A DNA stretch of 64,000 bases from Sweltsa coloradensis (GCA_024449915.1 JAMZAV010003201.1:1-64000), one strand, 5' to 3'. Shown: positions 33,961-44,796, counted from the first letter of the stretch. A program made the numbers and translations. The notes: generated by a model from the sequence alone, not told the origin.

Positions 33961-34018
33961 ACCCGAGCTAAATTTTTTGGGGGTCGGTGAAATTGAAGTC
34001 TTCGCTTCGCTCATCCAA
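33245..34018 (-). mobile_element. Helitron-like element, subfamily 2, with paired empty site
   Basis: The minus strand starts TTGGATGAGCGAAGCGAAGA at 34018 and ends CCTAG at 33245 after CTCATCCATCAACGCG and the hairpin. Flanks ATTATCTA and TGAAAGTAAG are contiguous in the duplicate at 34415-34434, so the exact boundaries and the A^T target are visible. The interior holds a duplicated ~180-bp unit (about 33405 and 33580) and a 40-bp A run at 33918-33959. Confidence 0.9.
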
Positions 34019-34840
34019 TGAAAGTAAGTTTAATCTTTTGGGTGAAATTTTAAAATTAACTAGGAAGCTTCGCAAACGCTTTTTCAGGCGCGTTGTTGGA
34101 TGAGCGTAATTTTTTTTTTAGCGAAAAAAGGGTAAAATTGCGATTTTCAAGAGAAATTATTTTTGATTGCGCTTAAATTCCACACCAATATTATATTAAT
34201 TCATAAAATTAAGGTCCTGTAAAAAAATCATTTCAATCGGGTAAAGCATGTAGGTGTTATATGTCAAAGAAATGTTTAAAAAAACGTAAAATTGCGATTT
34301 TCATGAGAAATTATTTTTCGATTGCGCTCCAATTACACACCAATATATTAATTCATTAAGGTAAGGTTCTGTGAAAACATCATTACAATCGGATAAAGCA
34401 TGTTTAGTAGTATGATGATTATCTATGAAAGTAAGTTTAATCTTTTTGGGTGAAATTTTAAAATTAACTAGGAAGCTTCGCAAACGCTTTTTCAGGCGCG
34501 TTGTTGGATGAGCGTAATTTTTTTTTTAGCGAAAAAAAGGGTAAAATTGCGATTTTCAAGAGAAATTATTTTTGATTGCGCTTAAATTCCACACCAATAT
34601 TATATTAATTCATAAAATTAAGGTCCTGTAAAAAAATCATTACAATCGGGTAAAGCATGTAGGTGTTATATGTCGAAGAAATGTTTAAAAAAACGTAAAA
34701 TTGCGATTTTCATGAGAAATTATTTTTTGATTGCGCTCCAATTACACACCAATATATTAATTCATTAAGGTAAGGTTCTGTGAAAACATCATTACAATCG
34801 GATAAAGCATGTAGGTGTTATAAGTCAAAGAAATGTTTTA
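34019..34840. repeat. ~406-bp tandem duplication carrying a Helitron-like 3' end
   Basis: 34020-34403 and 34426-34813 are nearly identical. Each has a minus-strand Helitron-like 3' terminus (34060 and 34468: CTAGGAAGCTTCGCAAACGC, hairpin, GTTGTTGGATGAGCG) and interior units. The junction at 34404-34425 carries the sequence TTTAGTAGTATGATGATTAT without the insertion found at 33245. Confidence 0.85.
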
Positions 34841-35061
34841 AAAATCGAAAAACATCGTAAAATAGCGATTCTTATGAGAAATAATTTTTCAATTGCGCTA
34901 AAAAAAAAAGTGGCAGTTCTTAGTTCAGAGATTTCAAAGGTCTCCAGAAAATTTCATCACAATTGGAGTATCGGTTTATAATGATTTTTCCACAGAACAA
35001 CAAAAAAACGCATAACACATGGCTCATCCAACAACGCGGCGGGACTTAAGCGTTTTCCTAG
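34841..35061. mobile_element. Helitron-like fragments, opposite orientations
   Basis: 34841-34977 is minus-strand family interior up to the GTGGCAGTTCTTAGTTC block. 34978-35061 is a plus-strand 3' end with an internal deletion that joins AACACATGG directly to CTCATCCAACAACGCG and then CCTAG. Confidence 0.7.
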
Positions 35062-35555
35062 TAATAAAATATAATAAATAAATGCTTTTTCCTTCATGCT
35101 ATCACCAGCACATGTCATTTTGGCATTACAAGAGCGATGGTATGTGAATGGTATTTAGTAGACCTACCGCCAACCTAGTTATTCTGACCTATGAGTTAAT
35201 GAGTCAATGTATGTATGTATGATCAATGTGAATAAAGAAACTAATTACAAAACAAAAACCCACCAAGTATTGTGAGTTACCTCCTTGCTTGTCATAATGT
35301 GAACATAAATGCATGACATACTAAACGGGCATTTGATTTGAGGTGTTAACAGAACAGTTTTCGAAAAACGTTTTGTATAAAACCTGAAACGTCCCACCTG
35401 ATACACTGAAACCTGCAAAATGTAGGTAAGAAACAACGTTAACACACGCCAGGATTTGAAATTCGCGGTCAGCCAGCACGCCAGCTCCACCGGGAGCGCT
35501 GACGAGCTTGTCTCCTCTCACAATAGAAAAGGGGCGGAGTTTCCTGTATTTGCCC
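35062..35555. other. No recognisable feature
   Basis: The first 400 bp are AT-rich; GC content rises after 35450. Overlapping minus-strand frames show no domain. Confidence 0.4.
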
Positions 35556-35712
35556 CCTCCTCATAATTATGAGGCACTCCACTAAGGGCATAGAACCATC
35601 TAGAGGGAGCATGACGTCACAATCGTGAAGCAAACATATCGAGGCGAGACGAGCCCCCAAGACCACGTGACATTGGTACGCGCGGCGATGCTGTAGCCTT
35701 GTCTACATATTA
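35556..35712 (-). repeat. GC-richer dispersed repeat R-D with E-box
   Basis: The minus strand shares CCAATGTCACGTG, GATATGTTTGCTTCA, ATGCTCCCTCTA and CATAGAACC in order with 40208-40330. It lies directly before the THAP exon and contains a CACGTG and, just upstream at 35532, a GGGGCGGAG box. It could have served as promoter sequence, but being repeated elsewhere it is first of all a repeat. Confidence 0.5.
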
Positions 35713-35713
35713 A

Positions 35714-36155
35714 ATGGTCTGGTATTGCTGTGCTTTTGGATGCAAAGAAAAGTTTTTAAAAGACGGGCAGTATTCGTTTCACAGGAATGGAATACTGCTT
35801 TTTCTTTTTAATAATTTTAGTAAGATTTTGTGCGCCTAGGGCCAATAACTAATTAATAATCAGCAAATATGTGACACCGTTAACCAGCCATTGGGTCATC
35901 ATAAGTATACAGTTTGGCCTAGAGTTGACCTACCCTTAGGGCCTAAGCCTACCTAAACCTAAAAACCAATTAATTACAATTAGATTTAGACATAGACATT
36001 TGAAAAATATAATGTGAAGTTTTGTTTACAGTTTTCCGAAGAATGAAATCGGGAGTAAATTATTGCTCACTAAAGAGATAATTTTACTCCCACCATCGCA
36101 TGCAAAAATATGTTCAAAACATTTTGTGGAAGAAGATGAAGTTTATTATGTTTAA
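35714..36155 (+). pseudogene. THAP zinc-finger domain in two exons, donor site apparently lost
   Basis: Exon 1 (35714-35784) starts MVWYCCAFGCKEKFLK and ends in SFH; exon 2 (36032-36155) begins FPKNEIG and ends ICSKHFVEEDEVYYV then stop. Together they show the THAP zinc signature C-x(3-4)-C, about 40 residues, C-x2-H, plus the FP and P positions before ICSKHF; the usual tryptophan is missing. Exon 2 follows a good acceptor (TTTTGTTTACAG). After CACAG the genome has GAATGG where a donor would need GT, and no other donor keeps the frame. THAP domains bind DNA and occur in P-element transposases and host genes. The protein stops at the domain, and a foldback element follows 52 bp later, so this is a broken 5' piece, a THAP-only protein, or a transposase relic. 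Confidence 0.6.
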
Positions 36156-36206
36156 GGGCGCGTCAACCGTTAGGTCGTATTGCGCCTCCTGTGATTGTAG
36201 TTTGTT

Positions 36207-36722
36207 ATCCCCCCAAAATACAAAAAATTGTAAAAAAAAAACGGCAGCCAAGCTCTCCTTCCAAAGTCTTCGGCTGTGAATGCTATGAGATATAGAAGTT
36301 GAGCCAAGCATTTCATTCTTTCTCCCTAGTTTCGCATTGAAAAGAAGTAAGATCATTTCGCCTGTTAACGAGCGCCAAGCCAACCATTTTCGTGGTAAAA
36401 AAAGTTAAAATTTTAAACTTAAAATCATAAAAAATTTACTTGGCTATTGACTTTTTAGAGTCTTCGTACCAAAATCAATAGCCAAGTAATTTTTTTATGA
36501 TTTTGAGTTTAAAATTTTAACTTTTTTTACCACGAAAATGGTTGGCTTGGCGCTCGTCAACAGGCGAAATGATCTTACTTCTTTTCAATGCGAAACTAGG
36601 GAGAAAGAATGAAATGCTTGGCTCAACTTCTATATCTCATAGCATTCACAGCCGAAGACTTTGGAAGGAGAGCTTGGCTGCCGTTTTTTTTTTTTTACAA
36701 ATTTTTTGTATTTTGGGGGGAT
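36207..36722. mobile_element. Foldback element FB3
   Basis: Arms 36207-36450 and 36475-36722 are near-perfect inverse copies around a 24-bp spacer. Outer ends ATCCCCCCAAAATACAAAAA and its inverse. Each arm yields the same ~50-residue open frame, in opposite directions; these are by-products. The arm sequence is not seen elsewhere in the window. No target duplication is obvious. Confidence 0.85.
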
Positions 36723-37044
36723 ATCACATCTTTTTGTTGTTTGTTTCATATCAAGGCTTAAACATGTGAAATACGTGTAAAGGTGGATACAGTGCGTTTA
36801 AAACAGATTGTCTAGAAACAAAAGCTAGCTTTTTTTTGTTTACAATCTGTAGGCCTAGTTGGCAATATTCAATGTTTTTATTAAATTTAATATGGTTATT
36901 AATGTCGTCTTGGGTTTTTGTGTGAATGATTTGTTGGCCGGACTATAACACATTGACGCATAATTTTAATCAGCAATTAAAATATTAAAAATTGTAATAA
37001 ATACAACATAACGTTTTTCCCAAAGTAAAGAGTGGTAGGGAACA

Positions 37045-38275
37045 GTGGGGGTTAAATATCGCTTGTCTCCTCGTGGATTATTATGTTTCATATTATTATG
37101 TACCACCAATCACCATGCCAAATTTCATGCTGATAACTCATTTGGTATCTTTATGGTGAATGCTGGAAACCAAGGTAAAAATAATATAAACTATTAGGGA
37201 TGAGGGTTGAAAAAGTGTTGTTTAGGAAATGGGAATAGGCTTATTGGGTTAAAACACATTAAAACATAATTTACTAATTTGAATAAAAATACAATTTTGG
37301 GTTAGAGCTATGAATTATTCCAATTTTAGAGGATGATTTAGGGGATGTTGGGGGTGGAATATCGCTTGCATTGCGACGAATTATTTTTCATATAAGTATG
37401 TAACATCATGCCAAATTCCATGCTGATAACTCATTAGGTGCCTTCATGGTGAATGCTGGAAATCAAGGTAAAAATAATATAAACTATAAGGGATGGGGGT
37501 TGAAAAATGTGGTTTAGGAAATGAGAATAGGCCGATTGGGTTAAAACACATTAAAACATAATTTTAATAACCACCTAATTTAAATATATAACATCAATTT
37601 TAGATTAGTGCTATGAATTATTCCAATTTAAGGGGATGTTGAGGGTGGAATATCGCTTGCCTCTCGGCGGATTATTTTTCATATTATTATGTACCATAAT
37701 GACAAATTTCATGATTATAACTCATTAGGTGCCTTCGTGGTGAATGCTGGAAATCAAGATAAAAATAATATAAACTATTAGGGATGGGGGTTGACAAAAT
37801 GTGGTTTATATAATGAAAATATGCCGATTGGGTTAAAACACATTAAAACATAATTTTAATAACTAATTTAAATAAAAATTCAATTTTAGGTTAGAGCTAT
37901 GAATTATTCCAATTTTAGGGGATTATTTAGGGGTGTTGGGGGTGGAATATCGCTTGCCTCTCGGCGAATGATTTTTCATATTAGTATGTAGCATCATGTC
38001 AAATTTCATGCTGATAACTCATTTGGGTGCCTTCATGGTGAATGTTGGAAATCAAGGTTAAAATAATATAAACTATTAGGGATGGGGGTTGACAAAATGT
38101 GGTTTATATAATGAGAATAGACCGATTGGGTTAAAACACATAAGAACATAATTTTAATAACTTATTTGACTAAAAATTCAATTTTGGGTTAGAGCTATGA
38201 ATTATTTTAATTTTAGGGGATGATTTAGGGGGTGTTGGGGGTGGAATATTGCTTGTCTCTCGGCGGAAGTTTGTG
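37045..38275. repeat. ~300-bp tandem repeat, about 4 units
   Basis: The anchor ATATCGCTTG recurs at about 37056, 37359, 37650 and 37947, and as ATATTGCTTG at 38246, spacing 291-303 bp. Each unit has GGTGAATGCTGGAAA, AATAATATAAACTAT, GGGTTAAAACACAT and TTAGAGCTATGAATTATT or close variants. Units are about 85-95% alike by eye. Confidence 0.9.
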
Positions 38276-39060
38276 AGTCTGAGGTACATCTAAGTGTGGT
38301 CCAAGATTCATAGTTCTAAGATCTACCGTTTTCTCTGTAGGCTCTTATTCCTCTCTGGCAGAATCCACTACCCCCCCAACCAACCAACCAACCAACCAAC
38401 CGGCCAGCCGGACGATTATCGTCGATATTTACGCACTTTTTTAACACAGAACGAGTTATCGGATCGGGCTGATTTTTTTTTTGGTATGTCATGGACCACA
38501 TATCAGGTCATATACCGAGTTTCAAGATTGTAAATCTTTCGGGACGGCGTGTGCAGATAGCTGAAAACCCCCCAACTCGGATAGCTGTAAACAGGGTCGA
38601 GTTAGTCATCGCCTTCTAGCAGTCGCGTGCGCTTGGCTGCAGGCGAACGACCGTCGCCCTAGATAATTAATCTTTTGACAGGGAAATTGGGAGGGCAGGG
38701 CACTGACTCAAAACTGATGCAATTCCAAGCATTTTTAATTTCCCAATTATTATTATTATAACAAAATTGTAAATTATTTTTGACAATAGGCCTATTTTGT
38801 AATGAAAATTAACATGTATGCCTACCCTACCAATAGACTAATGAGTGTGAGGCCTTCTTGTTTCTTGTTTACAGGGTTAATACTTATTTTCAAGACTGCC
38901 CAGTGCCCACCTAATGTCAAGTGCATGTTTGCTATTACTGGTGTCCTTATTTACTAGTTATTGAGCAGCAAGAATTACTATTTCTTTATAATTCGTCCGT
39001 CATATGAGATAAGCCCAATGCTTACACCTTTCATATAATTAAGTGGTAATCATATTTCTA
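38276..39060. other. Spacer with (CAAC)n tract
   Basis: CCAACCAACCAACCAACC at 38378-38402. No supported gene; the frames at 38294-38533 arise around the simple repeat. Confidence 0.5.
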
Positions 39061-39178
39061 AAAAACCTTCAGTAGAATTGCCGTTCTCGACGGGATTCGA
39101 ACCCGGACCTCTTGACCCTGATTCGGAAGATCACGGGTTCGCATCCCGTCGAGACTAGCAATCCTAACTGAAGGTTTT
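39061..39178. repeat. Inverted pair of tRNA 3' halves (hairpin)
   Basis: 39061-39105 and 39133-39178 are inverse copies with a ~27-bp loop. Each arm, read toward its outer end, carries a T-arm/B-box (CGGGTTCGAATCCCG outward on the minus strand, CGGGTTCGCATCCCG on the plus), then CGAGA, a short linker and CTGAAGGTTTTT. The whole could fold into one long hairpin. Not a functional tRNA gene, since neither half has an A-box arm. Confidence 0.75.
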
Positions 39179-39274
39179 TGCCAAGATTTTACTTAGTCGA
39201 ATGCAAGGGATTGAGTCCTCTGAAATAGCCCTCGCACATCCTTTCACAATGGACCTATCTGCAACATACCTAGT

Positions 39275-39693
39275 TATTCACCAGGGTCATTCCGTTTAAA
39301 TCTAATGTGTCTCTACAGTGGGCACCTTACAAAAATATCATTTTATAATATTATATTCGAAGTCTGTTGATAGGTGTCAAAATTGATGTTATCCATTTAT
39401 TATTTTAAGTCTTGTACAGTTCTAATAATAATTTTTATTTTTCAAAAACTTTAAAATATAATATCATAACTAATTAACTTAACTAGTCACCTGGGTCATA
39501 CCGGTTAAATCTGATGTGTACTCTACAGTGGGCATTCTACAAAAATATTATATTATAATATTATATTCGAAGTCTGTTGATAGGTGTCAAAATTGATGTT
39601 ATCCATTTATTATTTTAAGTCTTGTACAGCTCAAATGTAATTTTTATTTTTCAAAAACTTTGAAATATAATATCATAACTAATTAACTTAACT
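39275..39693. repeat. Tandem direct duplication, ~209-bp unit
   Basis: Units from about 39281 and 39490 share GTGGGCA, TATTCGAAGTCTGTTGATAG, GTTATCCATTTATTATTTTA and CATAACTAATTAACTTAACT. About 93% alike by eye. Confidence 0.85.
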
Positions 39694-40207
39694 ATGAATA
39701 ATTTATATGAGAGTAACAAGGTGGATATTGACATAAAAAGAGGCCTACAGCACGCAAGGCGATGAAAAACAAGGAAATATATTATATATTTTAATGGGAA
39801 TTTGCTATAATGTTGATAATGCAAAAAGATAGTCTAGGCGGCTATGCCTATGATTACATCCTATCTAGTCAAAAGTCAAAAAAATGGTTCACACAAATAA
39901 CATGCCACATACAAAATACGAATGTCCTATATTGATAATAATAATAATATGAATTATTATTTAATTTCACCCACATAAACCATGTAGATCAAGACGTTGG
40001 CCTAAAGAAGGGGATTTACATAGACCTACAACGATCAAATATTCACGATTAGTAAGTTGTTGCATACAAAAATAATTGTTTGTTTCTTAGCTGTAGTTCT
40101 GAATGAATGAATCCTTAGAAAAAGAGTGGGAACTGACAGATTCTCTTGTCAATGTAGGCTTGCGCTAACGTTATAGCCTTGCGCTCTATAGCAGCCGAGT
40201 TCAAAAG
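39694..40207. other. No recognisable feature
   Basis: AT-rich with an AATAAT run near 39937. No coding signal. Confidence 0.45.
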
Positions 40208-40449
40208 ATACCAATGTCACGTGACTTTCCCGCTGCCCGCGCTGTGGATATGTTTGCTTCAACTCGCCGCGCTGCCAGGTATGTGCGATGCTCCCTCTAC
40301 CCAAATATAAGACCGATGCATAGAACCTACTATAACCATAACTCTATGCTCTATTCGCCTCTAAAAGTAATAACAGATCGCGCCACCGTCGCGCGGATTC
40401 TTGCAATATTTCTGAAGGTTTGGGGGTTCGCCTCTGTTTACTACGCGCT
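40208..40449 (+). repeat. R-D repeat, then the left part of a repeat interrupted by hAT
   Basis: 40208-40330 matches 35556-35712 on the other strand. 40340-40449 (CGCCTCTAAAAGT...GAAGGTTTGGGGGT) resembles the minus strand of 42955-43040. The 114-codon plus frame here crosses two repeats and the hAT boundary, so it is not a gene. Confidence 0.55.
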
Positions 40450-41422
40450 TAGGGTGACCAGACGTCCCGAAAAATGCGGGACAGTCCCGAATTTGACGCA
40501 ATTGTCCCGCGTCCCGAAATATTTCGTTTCGGGACGCCTTTTTTCCCGAAATCGGTAAATTCACAATTTTATTTTATTTGCTTTTCAAAAACTTAGAAAA
40601 TTAGAAATTTCAACTAGAAAATAAAAACAAAAAAGCAATTTATAGAACTTATATCAAGTAAAGAAAGTCCGGACAAGAAATGGCTGAAGATATTTCAATC
40701 AGCGTCAAGTAGTAGCTGCAGCGGATGGTCCCCCAAAGCAGCTAGTTTCATTTTGTCCTTAGCATTCCCGTTTCTAATGCTTATTTAGAAAGGGCATTTT
40801 CGCTAATGAAGAACAAATGGACTGATTCTCGAAATCGAGGCTTGCCAGAGTTAATTGGCAATGAAATAAAACTTGAGCTTAAACTTATAATTCACGTGCC
40901 AAGAGTTTTATAACTTTACTCTTTCCCGAGAAGATGTGCTGAAAAAAGTAAAAAGCTCTAAAAATATGTTTAATTGTGATATGATGTGATGTGATGAATG
41001 AATGAATAACTTAATAGAAGTTTTACGAAATTGTATTTCAAAATATTTGAAGAGTTTCTTTACTTCAATGTTACCTTTATTATTATAATGATCATGATTA
41101 TTTAACTATTAATTATATTTAGCTTATTTTGTAATAAACTGTTATTGAATTTATATCTTGTAAAAAAATCCCTTACTTACTCCCAACTTTCCAAGCCCCA
41201 AAACTCAATACCTAATAATTTTCGCCAGCGTTCGATTTCATTTAGGTTTTTTGGTTTTTGACTACACAAACGACAGTATTTCAGTATTAAATTCAGTTCG
41301 ATATTTTTTCTGAAACGCTCAGAAATCACTCCAAAAACCCTGATTCTCGCCCCCCAAACCCCCCTGCTGTTTTCGCCTGGAAGAGTGTCCCGAAATTCAC
41401 TCCTGGCCATCTGGTCACCCTA
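40450..41422 (+). mobile_element. hAT DNA transposon, internally deleted
   Basis: 13-bp perfect terminal inverted repeat TAGGGTGACCAGA, flanked by the 8-bp direct duplication TACGCGCT (40442-40449 and 41423-41430). An 8-bp duplication is the hAT hallmark. Subterminal TCCCG words cluster near both ends. 973 bp, far shorter than an autonomous element, with only the C-terminus of transposase left. Confidence 0.95.
40680..40913 (+). pseudogene. hAT transposase C-terminal (dimerisation) relic
   Basis: In the frame ending at the stop 40911-40913: PVSNAYLERAFSLMKNKWTD, then SRNRGLPELIGNEIKL. This is the conserved hAT C-terminal block (SNAxxER.FS...K....RN.L). The preceding SASSSSCSGWSPKAASFILS lies in another frame joined near 40765, so a frameshift is present. 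The catalytic residues upstream are deleted. Activity would have depended on a full element elsewhere. Confidence 0.85.
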
Positions 41423-41430
41423 TACGCGCT

Positions 41431-43045
41431 GGCGTATGGAAGTCAACAGTCTTTTAAAGCGACAACGACACATGTTTATGTCTGACTCTGACAACAATTA
41501 TAATAATAATATATGCTACTGATATTAAGCTTAAGAAGAAATGGTTAAATTGGCGATTCTCGTTATATAATGGGTTTGGTGTGTCATGCAGATAGTTTTT
41601 CGTTGATTTTTGTGCCTACATTTTGCACTCGTAACATAGCATTCTATGTTTTTTCCAACTGACAACATATAAAGCTACACGTGAGTGGTAAACGGCAAAA
41701 CAAATGTGGTAGTATAATAATTATACCATGCCCCCTCACACACACAGAAAGACATTAATTGCTAATAATCACATCAAAATCTCGTATCATTGTTTCATTT
41801 GGTGGCCTACTGAACGATTTGTAATAGGGTACATAATTGATTATATACATTGAATTCAATATATTATATTCTAGCACTGACCGGCAGTGAGTGTATATCT
41901 TACCCACAAATTGGGGTCTTTTACATACAGTGTTAAATTGATGAAGACTAGAAATAAGAGAAAGTAGGAACTAAACTAAGTATAGTAAAATGTAACATAG
42001 TGTGGTAAAATAATTAGTAATAATATAGGCCTAATGTCATGCAGTGTCATGTGTAATACAATAATGAATAATAATAATATGTAACTGACAGTAACATAAT
42101 GTATTATGTATGAAAATTTGAAAATGTTAAGCCAACAGATTGCGTGGAAATAAGAAGATAATGAAATCACACAATGGTTTAGGTAGACACATGTCTTACT
42201 AGTGTTTTGAATAATATTTTAAAATTACGGTATGGCTACACTTAATTTCTACGGCATTGATCCATCAACCATACTTGGATCAATTGTTTATATTTACTTA
42301 TGGAGTTTGATTGCTTAATTTCTAACGAAAATGTTACATAGTTGATATCCTTTGAATCCCAACCTATTCTAGGCCTAAATTAAAAACATGTGGAGAGTGG
42401 TAGGGCTTGGTTGCCTAAGTACCCTACATACATGCATGGTCGTAAATTATATTCAGTTTTAAATATTATCATGGTGTCACAATGGCGATATTATTACGCA
42501 AAGGTCACCAAATAAGGACTTGAATTCTTCATGGATCCCCGGGGCCTTTGTATATGTTGTACTTTTATACCAGGAGACTGTAAAAGGTTTGACGTAAAAT
42601 ATCATGAACAATATCGCCATTGTAAATCATTTTTAAATGAACAGGATAAACGTTAAATAAATAAATAAAATACATACATAAATACATATTATTATGAGTA
42701 TGACATGTCGTCAATTTCGTCAATAAAATCAAATGATGAAAGCCCAATCCTCAACATTTTGTCACTTCATTGGCTTGCAAAATTAAACGTTTTCAAGATC
42801 AATAGATATATTGAGACGTCATTTTTTACTCTATTACACTACAGTATTCTTGATTATAGCAAACATCAATATTGTGGACTGTTGCATGTATTTATATCGC
42901 CAACAGTCCCAAAACTAATGCAATCGTAATACAAATCTGTGTGAAAAAGCATACGCGCGGTAGAAGTTACCCCCAAACCTCCAGTTGAGCGCTTCTCCGC
43001 CAGAGCGCATATCTGCAACTTTTAGAGGCGATTCTTATGCATACC
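41431..43045. other. Mostly featureless AT-rich DNA
   Basis: Frames at 41976-42170 and 42565-42929 show no domain. 42955-43040 is the inverse of the repeat interrupted by hAT at 40449 (ACCCCCAAACCTCC... TTTTAGAGGCG). Confidence 0.5.
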
Positions 43046-43140
43046 TGGCAAATGATGAGATGTGAAGTTGGCGGAAGTTTGCCGTCCGCCATTTTCTTAC
43101 GACGGCAAACTTCCGTCAAGTTCACATCTCAACATTTGCC
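43046..43140. repeat. Palindrome, ~40-bp arms
   Basis: TGGCAAATGATGAGATGTGA... CAAACTTCCG-type arms around GCCATTTTCTTAC form a hairpin directly before repeat R-A. It may be the true left end of R-A, although the other R-A copies do not show it. Confidence 0.7.
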
Positions 43141-43144
43141 CGGT

Positions 43145-43806
43145 ATCTAGGTGCCCGTTAGGGCGCCGCAGCCAAGCCGCGGTGCGGCACACACACTCAG
43201 GCACCTTATACAGCAAGCAGAGTTGGGGTGATTTCGAGGTGTCACCCAGCCATCATGAAACGCGATGTGAACTTGAAAACTATCAAAATCGAGGGGATTT
43301 AGGTACCCGACAACACATGCCAAATTTGGTTGGGGTACGAGCATTCCTTCTTGGTGAAAATATGACTTGAAACATGCCCAAAATCACTTTAAGGACGTTA
43401 GTTACTACTGGCTACTACTGGCTACTACTATCTAATTCGTCGGTTTCAATTGCCCAGCGATTCTGACCAAACAGGTGGGGCTACAACGTTCATATATTAC
43501 ATGGACATTAAGGTAATAGTGATGTAATTCCCTTTGAAAGAAAAAGATTTAAAAAATTGCGGAAGGCTTCCAAAATAAAAGGTTTTAAAATAAGCCTATA
43601 AGGCATACAATCAACAAGTAACTATAGTTACGTGACAATAACGCCTACATTGTTTACAAAAAGCAAGTCTTTGGACACTAATTTTTTTCATTCTATTGTT
43701 AATTGGTAATACACAATAGCATTAAATCGACTTTGATAACAATTTTAATTTAAACAAATAATTTGCATGGAACTTGAAAAGTAATGAGATCCACACTAAC
43801 AAAACT
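43145..43806 (+). repeat. Dispersed repeat R-A, copy 3 (unbroken)
   Basis: The reference copy: it starts ATCTAGGTGCCCGTTAGGG and reads uninterrupted across both sites used by insertions in copy 2 (AAAACTATCAAAATCG at 43276, CTTTGGACACTAA at 43671). Its middle is related to the interior of Helitron-like subfamily 2. Confidence 0.7.
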
Positions 43807-43845
43807 TGTAAAAATATTTAAATGAAAAAAAATATATTGTTTTTT

Positions 43846-44083
43846 AAATAACGCTTATATTTAAATATTCTTAAAGTAAAAATAAATTTTTCGCCAACAA
43901 ATTTTTGCCTTGCTCGAAATTAAAACGTTGGCGCTTTCCTTCCATGAACAACAAAATTCTGTGGAATCTATGTCAATGCGTAGCGCCAACGCTTTTAATT
44001 TCGAGTAAGGGCAACATTTGTTGGGTCGAAATTTATTTATTACTTTTTAGTACATTTAAATATCAAGCGTCGATGTTTTTTTT
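43846..44083. mobile_element. Foldback MITE FB1, copy 2
   Basis: Same palindrome and loop as 4205-4452 with about 10% differences and small losses in each arm (AACGTTGGCGC versus GCGTTGGGCGC). Confidence 0.7.
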
Positions 44084-44796
44084 AAAAAAAAAATTCATGT
44101 ATATAATATTTATAGTTTTAGTCTTACGATGAATTTATGTATTATTTTATTTTTTTATATTTTATTGTATTTATAATATATAATAACAATCCATTCCTAC
44201 CGTGATAGACACAGTAGTTGCGTGGCCCCAAACTCATCCGATCAAACTGTGAGGTCAAACCCATGCGAGGGGAACGCAACTATGCGTATATGTGAATGCA
44301 TCACCGCACGGGATTGAACTTGTAAGTGGAGCGCGGTGAGCGTTGTCGCCGCATAGCAATAAGGGACAGATAGACAACACAGCCGGACAGACAGACAACA
44401 AACTCGTGAAGCTGATATAAACAAACGTTTTTAACGTCTGTGGAAAAATTCAGCTCGATCGGACTTTGGGAAGTGGGTAAAATATCAATTCCCATATAAA
44501 ACTTTAAATTGATTAATTAAGATGAATTAATTGAATAATTAGTGAATCTGTTAATGATTCATATATTGTCTCAAGATACGTGTTGAAAAATTTCAGCTCG
44601 ATTGGACATGAAAGTAGGTGAAATATCGATTATAAGATTCCGTCTAGACAGACAGACAGACAGACAGACAAAGCACAATAAGCTAATATAAGCGTTGTAA
44701 TGAAATATCGATTATAAGATTTCGTCTAGACAGACAGAAAGTTAGACAGACAGACAAACACATAAAGCTAATATAAGCGTTGTAATAATAATAAAA
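44084..44796 (-). repeat. R-C relative and GACA microsatellites
   Basis: 44440-44640 carries the minus-strand forms of R-C (GAGCTGAATTTTTCCACAG, TAATTAATC words). CAGA/GACA tracts lie at 44645-44672 and 44729-44758, with a duplicated ATCGATTATAAGATT-CGTCTAGA between. 44084-44440 shows nothing recognisable. Confidence 0.6.

Noticed and set aside
36114..36769. Paired small proteins starting MAWRS on both strands
   Set aside because: They are the same sequence read from the two arms of a foldback element; no homologous domain and no promoter context.
37045..38275. CRISPR-like array
   Set aside because: Units are ~300 bp, similar along their whole length and without unique spacers; the DNA is eukaryotic.
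40214..40558. 114-residue plus-strand protein
   Set aside because: It crosses two dispersed repeats and enters the hAT element across its target duplication.
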